The notes beneath the pieces were generated by a model that saw only the letters and a list, made by a program, of their open reading frames with translations, had not been told where the DNA came from and ran no database searches. Positions 8,019-15,715 of a DNA stretch of 37,467 nucleotides are shown here, piece after piece; position 1 is the first letter of the stretch, and each line of letters begins with the position of its first letter. Both the position numbers and the translations under genes were made by a program. The stretch covers positions 1 through 37,467 of the forward strand of contig JAPKBD010000004.1 in NCBI GenBank assembly GCA_028824965.1. Direction: 5' to 3'. The DNA comes from Alphaproteobacteria bacterium (GTDB lineage Bacteria; Pseudomonadota; Alphaproteobacteria; GCA-2731375).

Positions 8019-9014
8019 CTAAAACTGGTAAAGGCGGCCCACGGCGGACGGTACAACTTTGTCACCAAAGGCATTTACCAGCGCCGTTACGGCGCGATAA
8101 CCGGTGCAATGGGCCGGAACGATCACATCCAGATCGAAATCCGCCATGCGTCCCACCGTGTCGGGAATGATCGGCTCTATCTCCGCGCCGGATAGGTGAA
8201 ACCCGCCCATGGCGCAATAGAGATTTTCATCGCCAAATTGGGCTTTCGCATCTTCCAGAACATTGATGATGCCCGCATGGGAGCAGGCGGAAAAAATGAT
8301 GATGCCTTTATCTTTTACATTAACCGCCAAATACCGCTCGTCCATGATCCATGGATCGGGCTCCCATTCCTCACTTTCGGGCGTCGCCTTGCGGACATGT
8401 CCGGGCAGGCCTTTTTCAAACGGGGTGACGCGGGGAATTTCACCGCTGATGAAATAGCAATCATCGACAACGGTTTGCGCCTCTTTCGTGCATTGCACGT
8501 CTGCCCCAAGGGCGTTTAGTTCCGCCTCGGACGGGACATCCTGGAAAGGCAAGACAAAGCCGTTGGGAAACTGTCTGCCGCGGCGGCAAAACATATCGGG
8601 ATGCATATGGAACGGGATCTTCCGATCATCACCATCCTTACGCATCAGTTTCAGGGCCGCCAGCAATCCACCCCCATGATCCCAATGGCCGTGGGATAAC
8701 ATGGCGGCATCGATTTCGCCGAATTTCACGCCTAGCTTTTCGCCATTGCGCTGCACTGTGTATTCTTCCGGGCCTGCATCAAACAGAAAGCTGCGGCTGT
8801 CATTGCCAAAATGTACTGTTACCACCAGGGATAAACCGTGATGGGCACAGCACATGCAGTCGCCGCGAAGGGCGCGCATGCCAAGGCCGCTTAGGGTTTT
8901 GAACTCCTGCTCCACGTTTTCGGGGACGGACGACAGGCTGTCGGTAACATTGTCGACCAGGACGCGGATATCGACGCTGTCGACAACGCGAAGGGAATGT
9001 GCAGCAGATGTCAT
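8019..9014 (-). CDS. COG1237-type metallo-beta-lactamase-fold metal-dependent hydrolase
   Basis: Encodes 331 aa, with ATG 9014 preceded by GGGAGG. The metal-binding motif is SHGHWDHGGG (about 107-116), a variant of HxHxDH. Later metal or fold landmarks are FSACSHAGIINVL, GGFHLSG and VPAHCTG, the arrangement of the COG1237 family. That family includes the archaeal dihydropterin ribofuranosyl-aminobenzene-5'-phosphate synthases as well as many uncharacterised bacterial members. A Cys/His cluster (GDCMCCAHHG) near residues 51-60 is notable and also occurs in some relatives. No signal peptide is visible, so it is probably cytoplasmic. It sits directly upstream of the SDR gene. Family call firm, reaction unknown. 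Confidence 0.85.
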   Translation of the reverse strand: MTSAAHSLRVVDSVDIRVLVDNVTDSLSSVPENVEQEFKTLSGLGMRALRGDCMCCAHHGLSLVVTVHFGNDSRSFLFDAGPEEYTVQRNGEKLGVKFGEIDAAMLSHGHWDHGGGLLAALKLMRKDGDDRKIPFHMHPDMFCRRGRQFPNGFVLPFQDVPSEAELNALGADVQCTKEAQTVVDDCYFISGEIPRVTPFEKGLPGHVRKATPESEEWEPDPWIMDERYLAVNVKDKGIIIFSACSHAGIINVLEDAKAQFGDENLYCAMGGFHLSGAEIEPIIPDTVGRMADFDLDVIVPAHCTGYRAVTALVNAFGDKVVPSAVGRLYQF

Positions 9015-9085
9015 CGTAACCTCCCATAACCAATTTTTTTGATTGTTGATCGCCTATGGGATCGTCCATCAGATTGATTGCCGGG

Positions 9086-9364
9086 TCAATCCTCGTCGAA
9101 TTTGGCTTCCGTCAAGGCGGCCAGGGCGGCGATGGCCTCCGCCGCGTCGGCACCTATGGCGCGAACTTCGATTTCCGTGCCCGGTGCAGCGGCCAGCATC
9201 ATCAGGCCCATAATGGACCGACCCGGCACTTCAACGCCTTGTCGGGTCACGTAAATTTCTGCTTCGAAACGTTCTGCGCAATTGACGAATTTGGCCGCCG
9301 CGCGGGCGTGCAGGCCACGCCGGTTGATGATGGGAAGGGTACGCTGAACGGTGTCGTTACTCAC
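9086..9364 (-). CDS. ptsH: HPr-family phosphocarrier (NPr/PtsO type) of PTS-Ntr
   Basis: Encodes 92 aa, normal for HPr. The phosphorylatable His19 lies in NRRGLHARAAAKFV, and the regulatory Ser50 in PGRSIMGLMML, the site targeted by HPr kinase. HPr accepts phosphate from enzyme I-Ntr (not in this window) and passes it to EIIA. Its ATG overlaps the EIIA stop by 4 nt, and HprK is three genes upstream, so the Ser-kinase circuit is encoded together. In alphaproteobacteria this branch signals carbon/nitrogen status rather than importing sugar. The exact symbol (ptsH or ptsO) is a naming choice. Confidence 0.93.
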   Translation of the reverse strand: MSNDTVQRTLPIINRRGLHARAAAKFVNCAERFEAEIYVTRQGVEVPGRSIMGLMMLAAAPGTEIEVRAIGADAAEAIAALAALTEAKFDED

Positions 9365-9765
9365 TTATCACCCTGCAATAAAATCGACGCTACATTGATA
9401 TATTTACGCCCCGAATCCTGGGCCTGGACCACGGCTTCTGCCAGATTATCATCCTTACGGACCTTCACCAGCTTGATCAGCATGGGCAGGTTCATGCCCG
9501 CAATAACCTCTACATTGGCGCGGTCCAGCAAGGATATGGCCAAATTGGACGGGGTGCCGCCAAACATATCGGTCAATATGATAACCCCGTTGCCCGTATC
9601 CACGTCCTCCACCGCCTGAACGATTTCCTTGCGGCGTTGTTCCATATCGTCATCCGGGCCAATGGAAATGGCGCGAATGGCTTCTTGGGGGCCGACCACA
9701 TGCTCGGTCGCGGCGATGAATTCATCGGCCAGGCGACCATGGGTGACTAAGACCATGCCTATCAT
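9361..9765 (-). CDS. PTS EIIA component, mannose/EIIA-Man family (regulatory, alphaproteobacterial type)
   Basis: Encodes 134 aa covering only an EIIA-Man-type domain. The N-terminal MIGMVLVTHGRLADEFI carries the phosphorylation site His9; GVIILTDMFGGTPSNLAISLL is the typical DxFGGTPxN motif. No EIIB, EIIC or EIID is encoded nearby, so the protein probably acts in signalling as the terminal acceptor of the HPr branch. The gene overlaps HPr by 4 nt and lies 77 nt downstream of rapZ. The upstream gap is AT-rich and could hold an internal promoter, but none is clear. Confidence 0.92.
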   Translation of the reverse strand: MIGMVLVTHGRLADEFIAATEHVVGPQEAIRAISIGPDDDMEQRRKEIVQAVEDVDTGNGVIILTDMFGGTPSNLAISLLDRANVEVIAGMNLPMLIKLVKVRKDDNLAEAVVQAQDSGRKYINVASILLQGDK

Positions 9766-9842
9766 TTGTCGCTTATCATCCCCGGCTTATCATCAGTAAT
9801 TCAATAATTATGGTTCTTACAGTAATCATTCTTGTACTCAAT

Positions 9843-10787
9843 TTACAGTTTGTCTACATCACGATGGCGCACCTGCACGTCATGCCCGGCGGCAACCAAA
9901 CGTTCGGTCAATTGTTCAGCCGTATAGACGGAGCGGTGACGCCCACCTGTACAACCAATCGCCACCGTCAAATAGCTTTTTCCTTCCCGTCGATAAAGCG
10001 GCAAAAGCGTTTCCAGCATATTCGTCAAAGATGCCAAAAACGGCTCACACGCTGGATCGTTCGCAATATAGGTACCGACGCCGGGATCCCGCCCCGTCAA
10101 CGGTCGCAGATCATCCACATAATGGGGGTTGGCCAGAAAGCGCACATCGAAAACCAGGTCCGCTTCCCGCGGCAAACCCTGCCGATAGGAAAAGGATTGT
10201 ACCGAAACAGCCAGGCCCGGATCACCGCGCGGGCGAAATTGCCCCGCCAACAATGCCCGCAGTGCCCCCACCGTCAGGTTGGAAGTATCGATCAGCAAAT
10301 CAGCGCGGTCCTTTATGGGCGCCAGCAATTGCCGCTCCCGTATAATGCCGTCCATGACCTGGCGGTCTTCCGCCAGGGGGTGCCGCCGCCGGGTTTCGGT
10401 AAAACGCCGGGCCAGAATTTCGTTATCGCAATCCAGAAAGATCACATCCAGGTCAATATCGTCACGGGCCCGCAAGGGTGCCGTAGCCTGATCAAAGGCG
10501 GTGGCTGAGAAATCCTTCTGCCGAAAATCCACTGCAATGGCGATGGCGTGGCTGTCGTCGTCCCCACCGCCACGACTGTTTCCGGGCTGGGTCAGAGGGT
10601 GCAGCAGGCGGGCGATCAGGGTCAGGGGCAGATTGTCGATGGCCTCAAAGCCTACATCTTCAAGTGCTTTCAGGGACAGGGTTCGTCCGGCACCAGACAG
10701 GCCGGTCACCAGCAACAGGCGCACCGCTGGTTGCGGATCAGTGTCCGTTGTTTTCCCTCTCATCCGCGTCAAGCCTGTCGCTGTCAT
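9843..10787 (-). CDS. rapZ: RapZ-family nucleotide-binding protein
   Basis: Encodes 314 aa. The Walker A motif is GLSGAGRT (29-36), followed by the diagnostic EDVGFEAIDNLP; the C-terminal domain has the GCTGGRHRSV signature and ends in the usual HRDVDKL tail. In E. coli RapZ is an RNA-binding adaptor that senses glucosamine-6-phosphate. In alphaproteobacteria its gene sits with hprK and PTS genes, as here, and its role is less clear. A residue stretch of about 25 with Gly/Asp (GNSRGGGDDDS) after the first domain is an insertion relative to compact homologs. The ATG overlaps the hprK stop by 4 nt. Confidence 0.93.
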   Translation of the reverse strand: MTATGLTRMRGKTTDTDPQPAVRLLLVTGLSGAGRTLSLKALEDVGFEAIDNLPLTLIARLLHPLTQPGNSRGGGDDDSHAIAIAVDFRQKDFSATAFDQATAPLRARDDIDLDVIFLDCDNEILARRFTETRRRHPLAEDRQVMDGIIRERQLLAPIKDRADLLIDTSNLTVGALRALLAGQFRPRGDPGLAVSVQSFSYRQGLPREADLVFDVRFLANPHYVDDLRPLTGRDPGVGTYIANDPACEPFLASLTNMLETLLPLYRREGKSYLTVAIGCTGGRHRSVYTAEQLTERLVAAGHDVQVRHRDVDKL

Positions 10788-11248
10788 GAGCGCAAAATAT
10801 CCTCATCCAGAGATCGCACCAAAAGGGCAATCTTGTCCGGTGCAGATGCCTCGAATGGTGCACATGGGTACAGAGGAAGGTCAACACCGGCAATATTTTC
10901 GAATGCCTTTTCAGGCATCCGGGGCACTGCGCTGCCCGTATCCGAAACCAAATCCAACACCAGGCCAAGGCGCGCTTCAGATACGCTCTCAACCATAACC
11001 AGGCCAACGCCCCGCACTTCCATCAGGCCGGCGATTTGCGCAGGTGCCGCAGCCCACACCTCGTCACCGCGCCGGGTTACCTCAACCTGATCATCGGCCA
11101 CCAGTCGGGCACCCAGATCATCCCGGCCCAGCAGACGCAAAGCCAGATCAGACTTGCCTGATCCCGATGGCCCCCGCAACAACACAGCCCAAGGCCCGAT
11201 ATTGTTGCCTATGCCAATCGCTATGCAGGTGCCGTGCAGCAGGCTCAT
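10784..11248 (-). CDS. hprK: HPr kinase/phosphorylase, short alphaproteobacterial form
   Basis: Encodes 154 aa, corresponding only to the C-terminal kinase domain of the about 310-aa Firmicutes enzyme; this reduced form is normal in alphaproteobacteria. Visible are Walker A GPSGSGKS (26-33), ADDQV (51-55) and the HprK signature EVRGVG (about 77-82). It phosphorylates HPr on the regulatory Ser. The ribosome binding site GAGGGTG lies at the very end of the upstream EthD gene, whose stop is only 3 nt before this ATG, so the two are co-translated. The typical alphaproteobacterial neighbour upstream is chvG; here it is separated by 2.7 kb of unrelated genes. Confidence 0.92.
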   Translation of the reverse strand: MSLLHGTCIAIGIGNNIGPWAVLLRGPSGSGKSDLALRLLGRDDLGARLVADDQVEVTRRGDEVWAAAPAQIAGLMEVRGVGLVMVESVSEARLGLVLDLVSDTGSAVPRMPEKAFENIAGVDLPLYPCAPFEASAPDKIALLVRSLDEDILRS

Positions 11249-11251
11249 ACG

Positions 11252-11626
11252 CTAGACACCCTCAGCTTCAAATGCAGTTTCCGTCATAAAGATAGGGGAA
11301 TTTTCCAGATCGATAAAATTCAGCTCGTCCTTGTACATCTCCCGCCCCGCCGCGCGACCGTCGTCCGTGCCCGTGGCGGTGATGAAATGTTCCAGATCAT
11401 CCCACCAGACCACCGCAACGCCGTCATAATCTTGCGGTCCGCCCCGAGATTTGTTGATCTGATCAGCCGCCGGTCCCGTACTGGTATGCCATTGCTGATA
11501 TTTCCTGGCATCGAAGGCTTTCATATTGCTTTTCATCAGGGGGCCATGACTTTCCCGCCAATAGCGTTGAAATTCCTCCCGGCTTAAGCCTTCTTTCCGG
11601 CGCAGACAAAACACGAGGGTCAACAT
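11252..11626 (-). CDS. EthD-domain protein
   Basis: Encodes 124 aa from the ATG at 11626 (GGGAGAGA just upstream); the longer ORF-track start lacks support. The N-terminus MLTLVFCLRRKEGLSREEFQ followed by YWRESHGPL is the standard EthD/dimeric alpha-beta barrel opening, with the conserved HGP. Such proteins are small ferredoxin-like-fold dimers found beside degradation genes, sometimes with monooxygenase, decarboxylase or dehalogenase activity. Here it heads the hprK-rapZ-PTS string with 3-nt spacing, an unusual location. It is divergent from the MaoC pair, and its catabolic role fits that side better than PTS signalling. Confidence 0.85.
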   Translation of the reverse strand: MLTLVFCLRRKEGLSREEFQRYWRESHGPLMKSNMKAFDARKYQQWHTSTGPAADQINKSRGGPQDYDGVAVVWWDDLEHFITATGTDDGRAAGREMYKDELNFIDLENSPIFMTETAFEAEGV

Positions 11627-11700
11627 TATTCTCTCCCTTACCAATACAGAGTTTCATGTTATGAGTTTCCGCGAGATGACACTAGTGTTGGGATTTCTGT

Positions 11701-12165
11701 ATGCGGTATTTTGAAGATATTGAGGTTGGTGAGGTCTGGGACCTGGGCCAAAGGAACGTCGATGAGGCGGAGATCGTCGAATTCGCCACGAAGTATGATC
11801 CACAGTCGTTTCACATCGATGAAGCGGCAGCGGCGAGCAGCTTTTTTGGCGGGATAATCGCGTCTGGTTGGCATACCTCTGCCATCATGATGGGATTGCT
11901 GGCCGGTTCTATTAAGCGCCAGAAGCTTCACAGCCTTGGTGGGCCGGGCATTGATCAATGCCGCTGGTTGGTACCTGTACGCCCCGGCGATGTGCTGCAT
12001 GGACGCTCCACCGTGGTGGCGGTCCGGCCATCAAGCTCAAAACCCATGGGTTTGGTAACCCTGCGGACGGAGGTTTTCAATCAAAGTGATGCCAAGGTTG
12101 CCCAGATGCAAGGCGTGGGCATGTACGGCTGCCGCCCCTCGACACCGACAGGAGTCGGCGCATGA
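11701..12165 (+). CDS. MaoC-like hot-dog dehydratase, subunit/paralog 1
   Basis: Encodes 154 aa, a single hot-dog domain. The hydratase-2 motif is YDPQSFHIDEAAAASSFFGG with Asp33 and His38 in the catalytic D-x4-H spacing, then GIIASGWHT. The family hydrates or dehydrates enoyl-CoA thioesters (R-specific). The C-terminal half keeps the RPGD core. The gene overlaps the next MaoC gene by ATGA and the two align end to end without gaps in the first 60 residues, so they are a tandem duplication. The ribosome binding site is weak (GGGA). It is divergent from the EthD-hprK unit across 74 nt. Confidence 0.88.
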   Translation: MRYFEDIEVGEVWDLGQRNVDEAEIVEFATKYDPQSFHIDEAAAASSFFGGIIASGWHTSAIMMGLLAGSIKRQKLHSLGGPGIDQCRWLVPVRPGDVLHGRSTVVAVRPSSSKPMGLVTLRTEVFNQSDAKVAQMQGVGMYGCRPSTPTGVGA

Positions 12166-12617
12166 CCTATTTGGAAGATATCGTTGTCGGGACCGAACGA
12201 TCATTTGGTCAGTACGAAGTGACGGAGGGGGAGATCATCGCCTTTGGCAAACTTTACGATGATCAGCCATTCCACACGGACCCAGAGGCGGCCAAGGACA
12301 GTATCTATGGCGGACTGATCGCGTCGGGCTGGCATACATGTGCGATGTTCATGCGCATGGCAGTCGATGCCCAGGACAAAGATAACAGCCTTGCGGGCCT
12401 GGGCTCGCCCGGATTTGATGACCTTAAATGGCTTTTGCCCGTGCGGCCCGGCGATACTTTGTCCGCGCAAACGAAAATCCTGTCGGCCACGCCGTCGCGC
12501 AGCAAACTGGACCGGGGCACGGTGCGTATTCAGATCACAATCTTTAATCAAACGGGTGCGCTTGTGTTGGAGATGACCTCCATGGGACGATATCTGCGAC
12601 GGCCAACGACCTCGTAG
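12162..12617 (+). CDS. MaoC-like hot-dog dehydratase, subunit/paralog 2
   Basis: Encodes 151 aa. It parallels the preceding protein: TYLEDIVVG opening, catalytic YDDQPFHTD with Asp33/His38, then GLIASGWHT and PVRPGDTL. Both copies keep the Asp/His pair, so each could be active; a heterodimer or hetero-tetramer is likely from the coupled genes. A dienelactone hydrolase gene follows after 99 nt. The substrate is unknown, but enoyl-CoA chemistry fits the CoA-transferase, SDR and hydrolase genes of the neighbourhood. Confidence 0.88.
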   Translation: MTYLEDIVVGTERSFGQYEVTEGEIIAFGKLYDDQPFHTDPEAAKDSIYGGLIASGWHTCAMFMRMAVDAQDKDNSLAGLGSPGFDDLKWLLPVRPGDTLSAQTKILSATPSRSKLDRGTVRIQITIFNQTGALVLEMTSMGRYLRRPTTS

Positions 12618-12716
12618 GCCGCCTGATAATTACCGCGGACATGCTGACGGCCTATCCCGGACGTGCCATACTGCAGGAAAGCAAACGACAACAATCATAT
12701 TGGGGAGCGAACGATC

Positions 12717-13388
12717 ATGGGAACGGATTTTACCTTAACGGCGGAAGACGGACACACATTGGGTGCCTACCGGGCCAATCCGTCAGGTACACCAAAGGGC
12801 GGCGTCATCGTCATTCAGGAGATTTTTGGCGTGAACGTCCATATTCGCGAAACCTGTGACCGCTTTGCAGCTGACGGCTATGTGGCCATTGCGCCTGCCC
12901 TTTATGACCGCACGGACACCAAAAACTGCTCCCTGGGTTACACGCCAGAGGACATCGCCATTGGCCGGGACCTTAAGGATGCATTTTCCTGGGACCTGTC
13001 CATGCTTGATTTGAAGGCTGCGAAGGCTGTGCTGGAAGGTGAGGGCCTGAAGGTCGGCACCGTCGGTTATTGCTGGGGCGGTACGATATCTTATCTGGCC
13101 GGCACCCGCCTGGGCGTTGCGGCATCCGTGGTCTATTACGGCGGCCAAATCATGCCCTACATTGATGAAAAAGAAGGCTGCCCCTTGCTGATGCATTTTG
13201 GTGAGCATGACAAAGGCATTCCCCTCGATGATGTGGCCGCTATCGACAAAGCCCACCCTGATGCAGTGGTGCATATTTATGACGCCGATCACGGCTTCAA
13301 CTGCGACCATCGCGGTTCTTACAACGAAGCGGCGGGTGATCTCGCCCGAGAACGCACGATGGAGCTGTTCGCTGCACAGTTAAGCTAA
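12717..13388 (+). CDS. Dienelactone hydrolase family protein
   Basis: Encodes 223 aa from ATG 12717, which has GGGGAG 9 nt upstream; the ORF-track start 18 codons earlier has no ribosome binding site. The alpha/beta-hydrolase triad is visible: nucleophile Cys119 in GYCWGG, Asp165 in GEHDKGIP and His192 in DADHGFNCD. A Cys nucleophile with this spacing is the dienelactone hydrolase (carboxymethylenebutenolidase) pattern used in chlorocatechol and related ring-cleavage pathways, though many members have other esterase roles. The N-terminal HVIQEIFG-type block appears as IVIQEIFGVN. A strong terminator follows 39 nt after the stop. Confidence 0.9.
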   Translation: MGTDFTLTAEDGHTLGAYRANPSGTPKGGVIVIQEIFGVNVHIRETCDRFAADGYVAIAPALYDRTDTKNCSLGYTPEDIAIGRDLKDAFSWDLSMLDLKAAKAVLEGEGLKVGTVGYCWGGTISYLAGTRLGVAASVVYYGGQIMPYIDEKEGCPLLMHFGEHDKGIPLDDVAAIDKAHPDAVVHIYDADHGFNCDHRGSYNEAAGDLARERTMELFAAQLS

Positions 13389-13427
13389 CGCTGATTGGCT
13401 TAAACACTTCGCTTCACGTCTGGGTGA

Positions 13428-13457
13428 GGGCGCGCCACAAAGGCGCGCCCTTTCTCT
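13428..13457 (+). terminator. Rho-independent terminator after the dienelactone hydrolase gene
   Basis: A perfect 9-bp stem GGGCGCGCC / GGCGCGCCC with a 5-nt loop (ACAAA) is followed by TTTCTCT. It ends the MaoC-DLH unit and insulates the DUF302 gene. Confidence 0.85.
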
Positions 13458-13487
13458 ATGATTGATCCAATATTCATTTCATAGAGA
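13453..13487 (+). promoter_or_regulatory. Inverted repeat reaching the DUF302 gene ribosome binding site
   Basis: TCTCTATG (13453-13460) is complementary to CATAGAGA (13480-13487) across a 19-nt AT-rich spacer. The right arm overlaps the 5' part of GAGAGGG, the Shine-Dalgarno of the gene at 13497. The left arm overlaps the terminator tail. It could fold to mask the ribosome binding site or serve as an operator; either is inference. Confidence 0.3.
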
Positions 13488-13496
13488 GGGCCTGCC

Positions 13497-14102
13497 ATGT
13501 CGTCGCAGCGAACGCGCAATCTCATTGTGAGCTTTATTACCGTACTGTTTTTCTGGCCCATAGCCGGGCAAGCGGATCAGGGTTATCCCCACGACGGCAT
13601 GATCGTCATCGACTGTCAGAAAACGTTCAAGTCATTGTTCAATGACCTGGACCGGGCCGTGCGCAAACATCGCATGGGTGTTGTCGGCCGCGCCTCCGCC
13701 TCCATGGGTGCGGCGCGCAATGGGGTGGAGATCCCCGGCAATGGTGTCTATGGGATTTATCGCAATGATTTCGCTGTGCGTATGTTGCGGGCCAGTGTGC
13801 CCGCCGGCATCGAAGCCCCTTTACGGATCTACATCACGCAAAAACCTGATGACACATCGCGCCTGACCTACCGGAGGCCAACGGCGGTGTTCAAACCCTA
13901 TGGCAGTGCTGATCTGGATGTCATGGCGGGGGAACTTGATGTGATCTTTGCCAAGATCGCTGCGGATGCTGTGGCAAATCAGCCTGCTTCCGTCCTGAAC
14001 ATGACCGTAAAGCGCGCACCAATGACCGTGCCGCCAAAGGTGCCGCCGGAACCATATCTGTTGGCCGCCTGGATGGTGCCGCCGTGGGCTTCAACGATTT
14101 GA
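13497..14102 (+). CDS. Secreted DUF302-domain protein with C-terminal extension antisense to chvG
   Basis: Encodes 201 aa with GAGAGGG 6 nt before the ATG. An N-terminal signal peptide (LIVSFITVLFFWPIAGQA, cleavage near AGQA-DQ) sends it to the periplasm. The body matches DUF302: a single Cys in VIDCQKTF, IYRNDFAVRMLRAS, APLRIYITQ and TSRLTYRRPTAVFKPYG, ending in a helix at about residue 160. The last 40 or so residues are Pro-rich and lie in the 124 nt that are antisense to the 3' end of chvG. They are probably a tail acquired by loss of an earlier stop. DUF302 proteins have a small alpha/beta fold with no agreed function. Confidence 0.8.
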   Translation: MSSQRTRNLIVSFITVLFFWPIAGQADQGYPHDGMIVIDCQKTFKSLFNDLDRAVRKHRMGVVGRASASMGAARNGVEIPGNGVYGIYRNDFAVRMLRASVPAGIEAPLRIYITQKPDDTSRLTYRRPTAVFKPYGSADLDVMAGELDVIFAKIAADAVANQPASVLNMTVKRAPMTVPPKVPPEPYLLAAWMVPPWASTI

Positions 14103-15670
14103 CGGCAGATGGACAGGCCCAACCCGGAATGCTGACCGAAGACTTCCCCCGCCGGGCGTTGGCTGTAAAATCTTTGAAAGATCGCTTCTTCCTGACCGGG
14201 CGGAATGCCGGGGCCTTCGTCCTCTACGGTTAATTGAACATCCCCAGCCAGACGATTAAGGGACAACTTGATGCGCCCACCGGGGGGCGAGAAGGATAGC
14301 GCATTGCCCAGCAGGTTATCCACCACCTGGCCCAAGCGGCTGGGCAGGCCCTCGATCAAAATTCTGGGCCCTGGATCAATGTCCAAATCAAATGTGGGTC
14401 CGGACGCGTCCTGGCTCGACTGGCGCATGGACAATAAAGTCTGCAGCAGGGCTGCCAGATCCACTGTCTCCAATTCTTCGCGGGCCAGTTCCGCATCAAT
14501 GCGGCTGGCATTTGATATATCGCTGATCAAGCGGTCCATGCGCCGGACGTCCTGGGCCATGACGGCCATCAAATTGGCCTTTTGTGCCGGATCGTCAGTA
14601 AGCTCCACGGTCTCCAAAGCGCTGCGTAGGGAGGTTAGGGGGTTCTTGATTTCATGGGCCACATCGGCGGCAAAAACTTCAATCGCATCCAGGCGTTCAT
14701 ACAAGGCTTCCGTCATCTCGTGCAGGGCAACGGACAGATCGCCGATTTCGTCATGGCGGCGGCTAAGGTCGGGAATTTGTGCCCGCCGCCCGCGCCAGCG
14801 ACGCACCTGATCCGCCGCCTTGGCCAATCGACCCACAGGCCCCGAAATGGTTCCGGCCAGAAAGAATGACATCAAAACAGTGACGCTGAGCGCCAGGGCG
14901 GAGGCTTGCAAGATGGCCAGGCGCGCGTTGCGCACACCCTCCTCGATTTCCGCACTATCGGCGGACAGCAACAATGCGCCCGCCACACGGCGCAATTGCT
15001 GTACCGGAACGGCGACGGTTAGGATCAGGGTTTCATTCTTACCCCTGCGGATCGCGCCGCCGACCTCCCCCCTCAGTGCGACGGACAATTCGGGATAGTC
15101 CACCAAGCCATGGCCCAAACGTTCCTGATAGGGAGGAAAGACCGGCCCTTGCGGCAAGCTGGGCAACAGCCAGTCATAGACCCGGTTGAATAATCCCAGA
15201 ATACGATCAGAGCGGTCGGTAGGAGGCAGATAGCGCAACTGCACTTGTCGCCCGGCGGCAACCAGTGCCCGGCTGTCGGCCAGCATGTCACCGTTGGGTT
15301 GATACAATCTGGCCCTGGTCAATGTGGGAACGACCAGACGCCGGATAATCCGGGCGGATATTTTGCCTTCCAGGTGGCGACGATTTTCTGCACCCGTCAA
15401 AGCGCTTTCGCCCAGGGCACCGGCAATTACCTCAGCCTGACTTTGCAAAGAGGCGATTTTGGCATCCAACAGACCGTCACGATATTGATCCAGATAAAAT
15501 ATCCCCCCGACCAGCACGCCAAGGGCCAGGACATTGGGTGCCAGGATGCGCAGGGTCAGGGTGGAGAAACGTCGCCGCCGCTCATCACCAGGGCCGCCGC
15601 CTTTGCCGGTGGCAGCAGGTGCGGGTGCGGGTGCCGCGGGGCGGGGGCCGGGTAGGCCAAGCTGCCTCAC
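13979..15670 (-). CDS. chvG: Envelope/acid-sensing histidine kinase ChvG/ExoS family
   Basis: Encodes 563 aa from GTG 15670 (GGGGGAG, 8-nt spacing). An ATG at 15691 and the ORF-track TTG at 15703 are alternatives with poorer ribosome binding sites. A Pro/Ala-rich cytoplasmic N-terminus precedes TM1 (ILAPNVLALGVLVGGIFYL), a periplasmic sensor of about 220 residues with the ChvG stimulus-sensing N-domain pattern, TM2 (ASALALSVTVLMSFFLAGTI), HAMP, H-box DVAHEIKNPLTSLRSALETVE, N-box (NLLGNALSFS), DEGPGIPPG and SGLGLSICRQIVEAHGG. In the Rhizobiales the ChvG-ChvI pair senses acid and envelope stress, with ExoR as repressor; no exoR is present here. It pairs with the adjacent chvI. Confidence 0.92.
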   Translation of the reverse strand: MRQLGLPGPRPAAPAPAPAATGKGGGPGDERRRRFSTLTLRILAPNVLALGVLVGGIFYLDQYRDGLLDAKIASLQSQAEVIAGALGESALTGAENRRHLEGKISARIIRRLVVPTLTRARLYQPNGDMLADSRALVAAGRQVQLRYLPPTDRSDRILGLFNRVYDWLLPSLPQGPVFPPYQERLGHGLVDYPELSVALRGEVGGAIRRGKNETLILTVAVPVQQLRRVAGALLLSADSAEIEEGVRNARLAILQASALALSVTVLMSFFLAGTISGPVGRLAKAADQVRRWRGRRAQIPDLSRRHDEIGDLSVALHEMTEALYERLDAIEVFAADVAHEIKNPLTSLRSALETVELTDDPAQKANLMAVMAQDVRRMDRLISDISNASRIDAELAREELETVDLAALLQTLLSMRQSSQDASGPTFDLDIDPGPRILIEGLPSRLGQVVDNLLGNALSFSPPGGRIKLSLNRLAGDVQLTVEDEGPGIPPGQEEAIFQRFYSQRPAGEVFGQHSGLGLSICRQIVEAHGGTIQAANRYGSGGTFGGTVIGARFTVMFRTEAG

Positions 15671-15715
15671 AATCGCATCTCCCCCAACCATTCGGGCCGG
15701 CAATCGATGGGCAGG

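Noticed and set aside
9072-9091. GATTGA/TCAATC hairpin near the HPr gene end as terminator
   Set aside because: The stem is only 6 bp, the loop is large and no T-run follows on either strand.
9810-10508. 232-aa plus-strand ORF antisense to rapZ
   Set aside because: The minus strand encodes unmistakable RapZ motifs; the plus frame has shadow-like composition.
12615-12654. TAGGCCG/CGGCCTA repeat between MaoC and dienelactone hydrolase genes
   Set aside because: Seven-bp arms separated by 26 nt, overlapping a stop codon, are too weak to call a terminator or operator.
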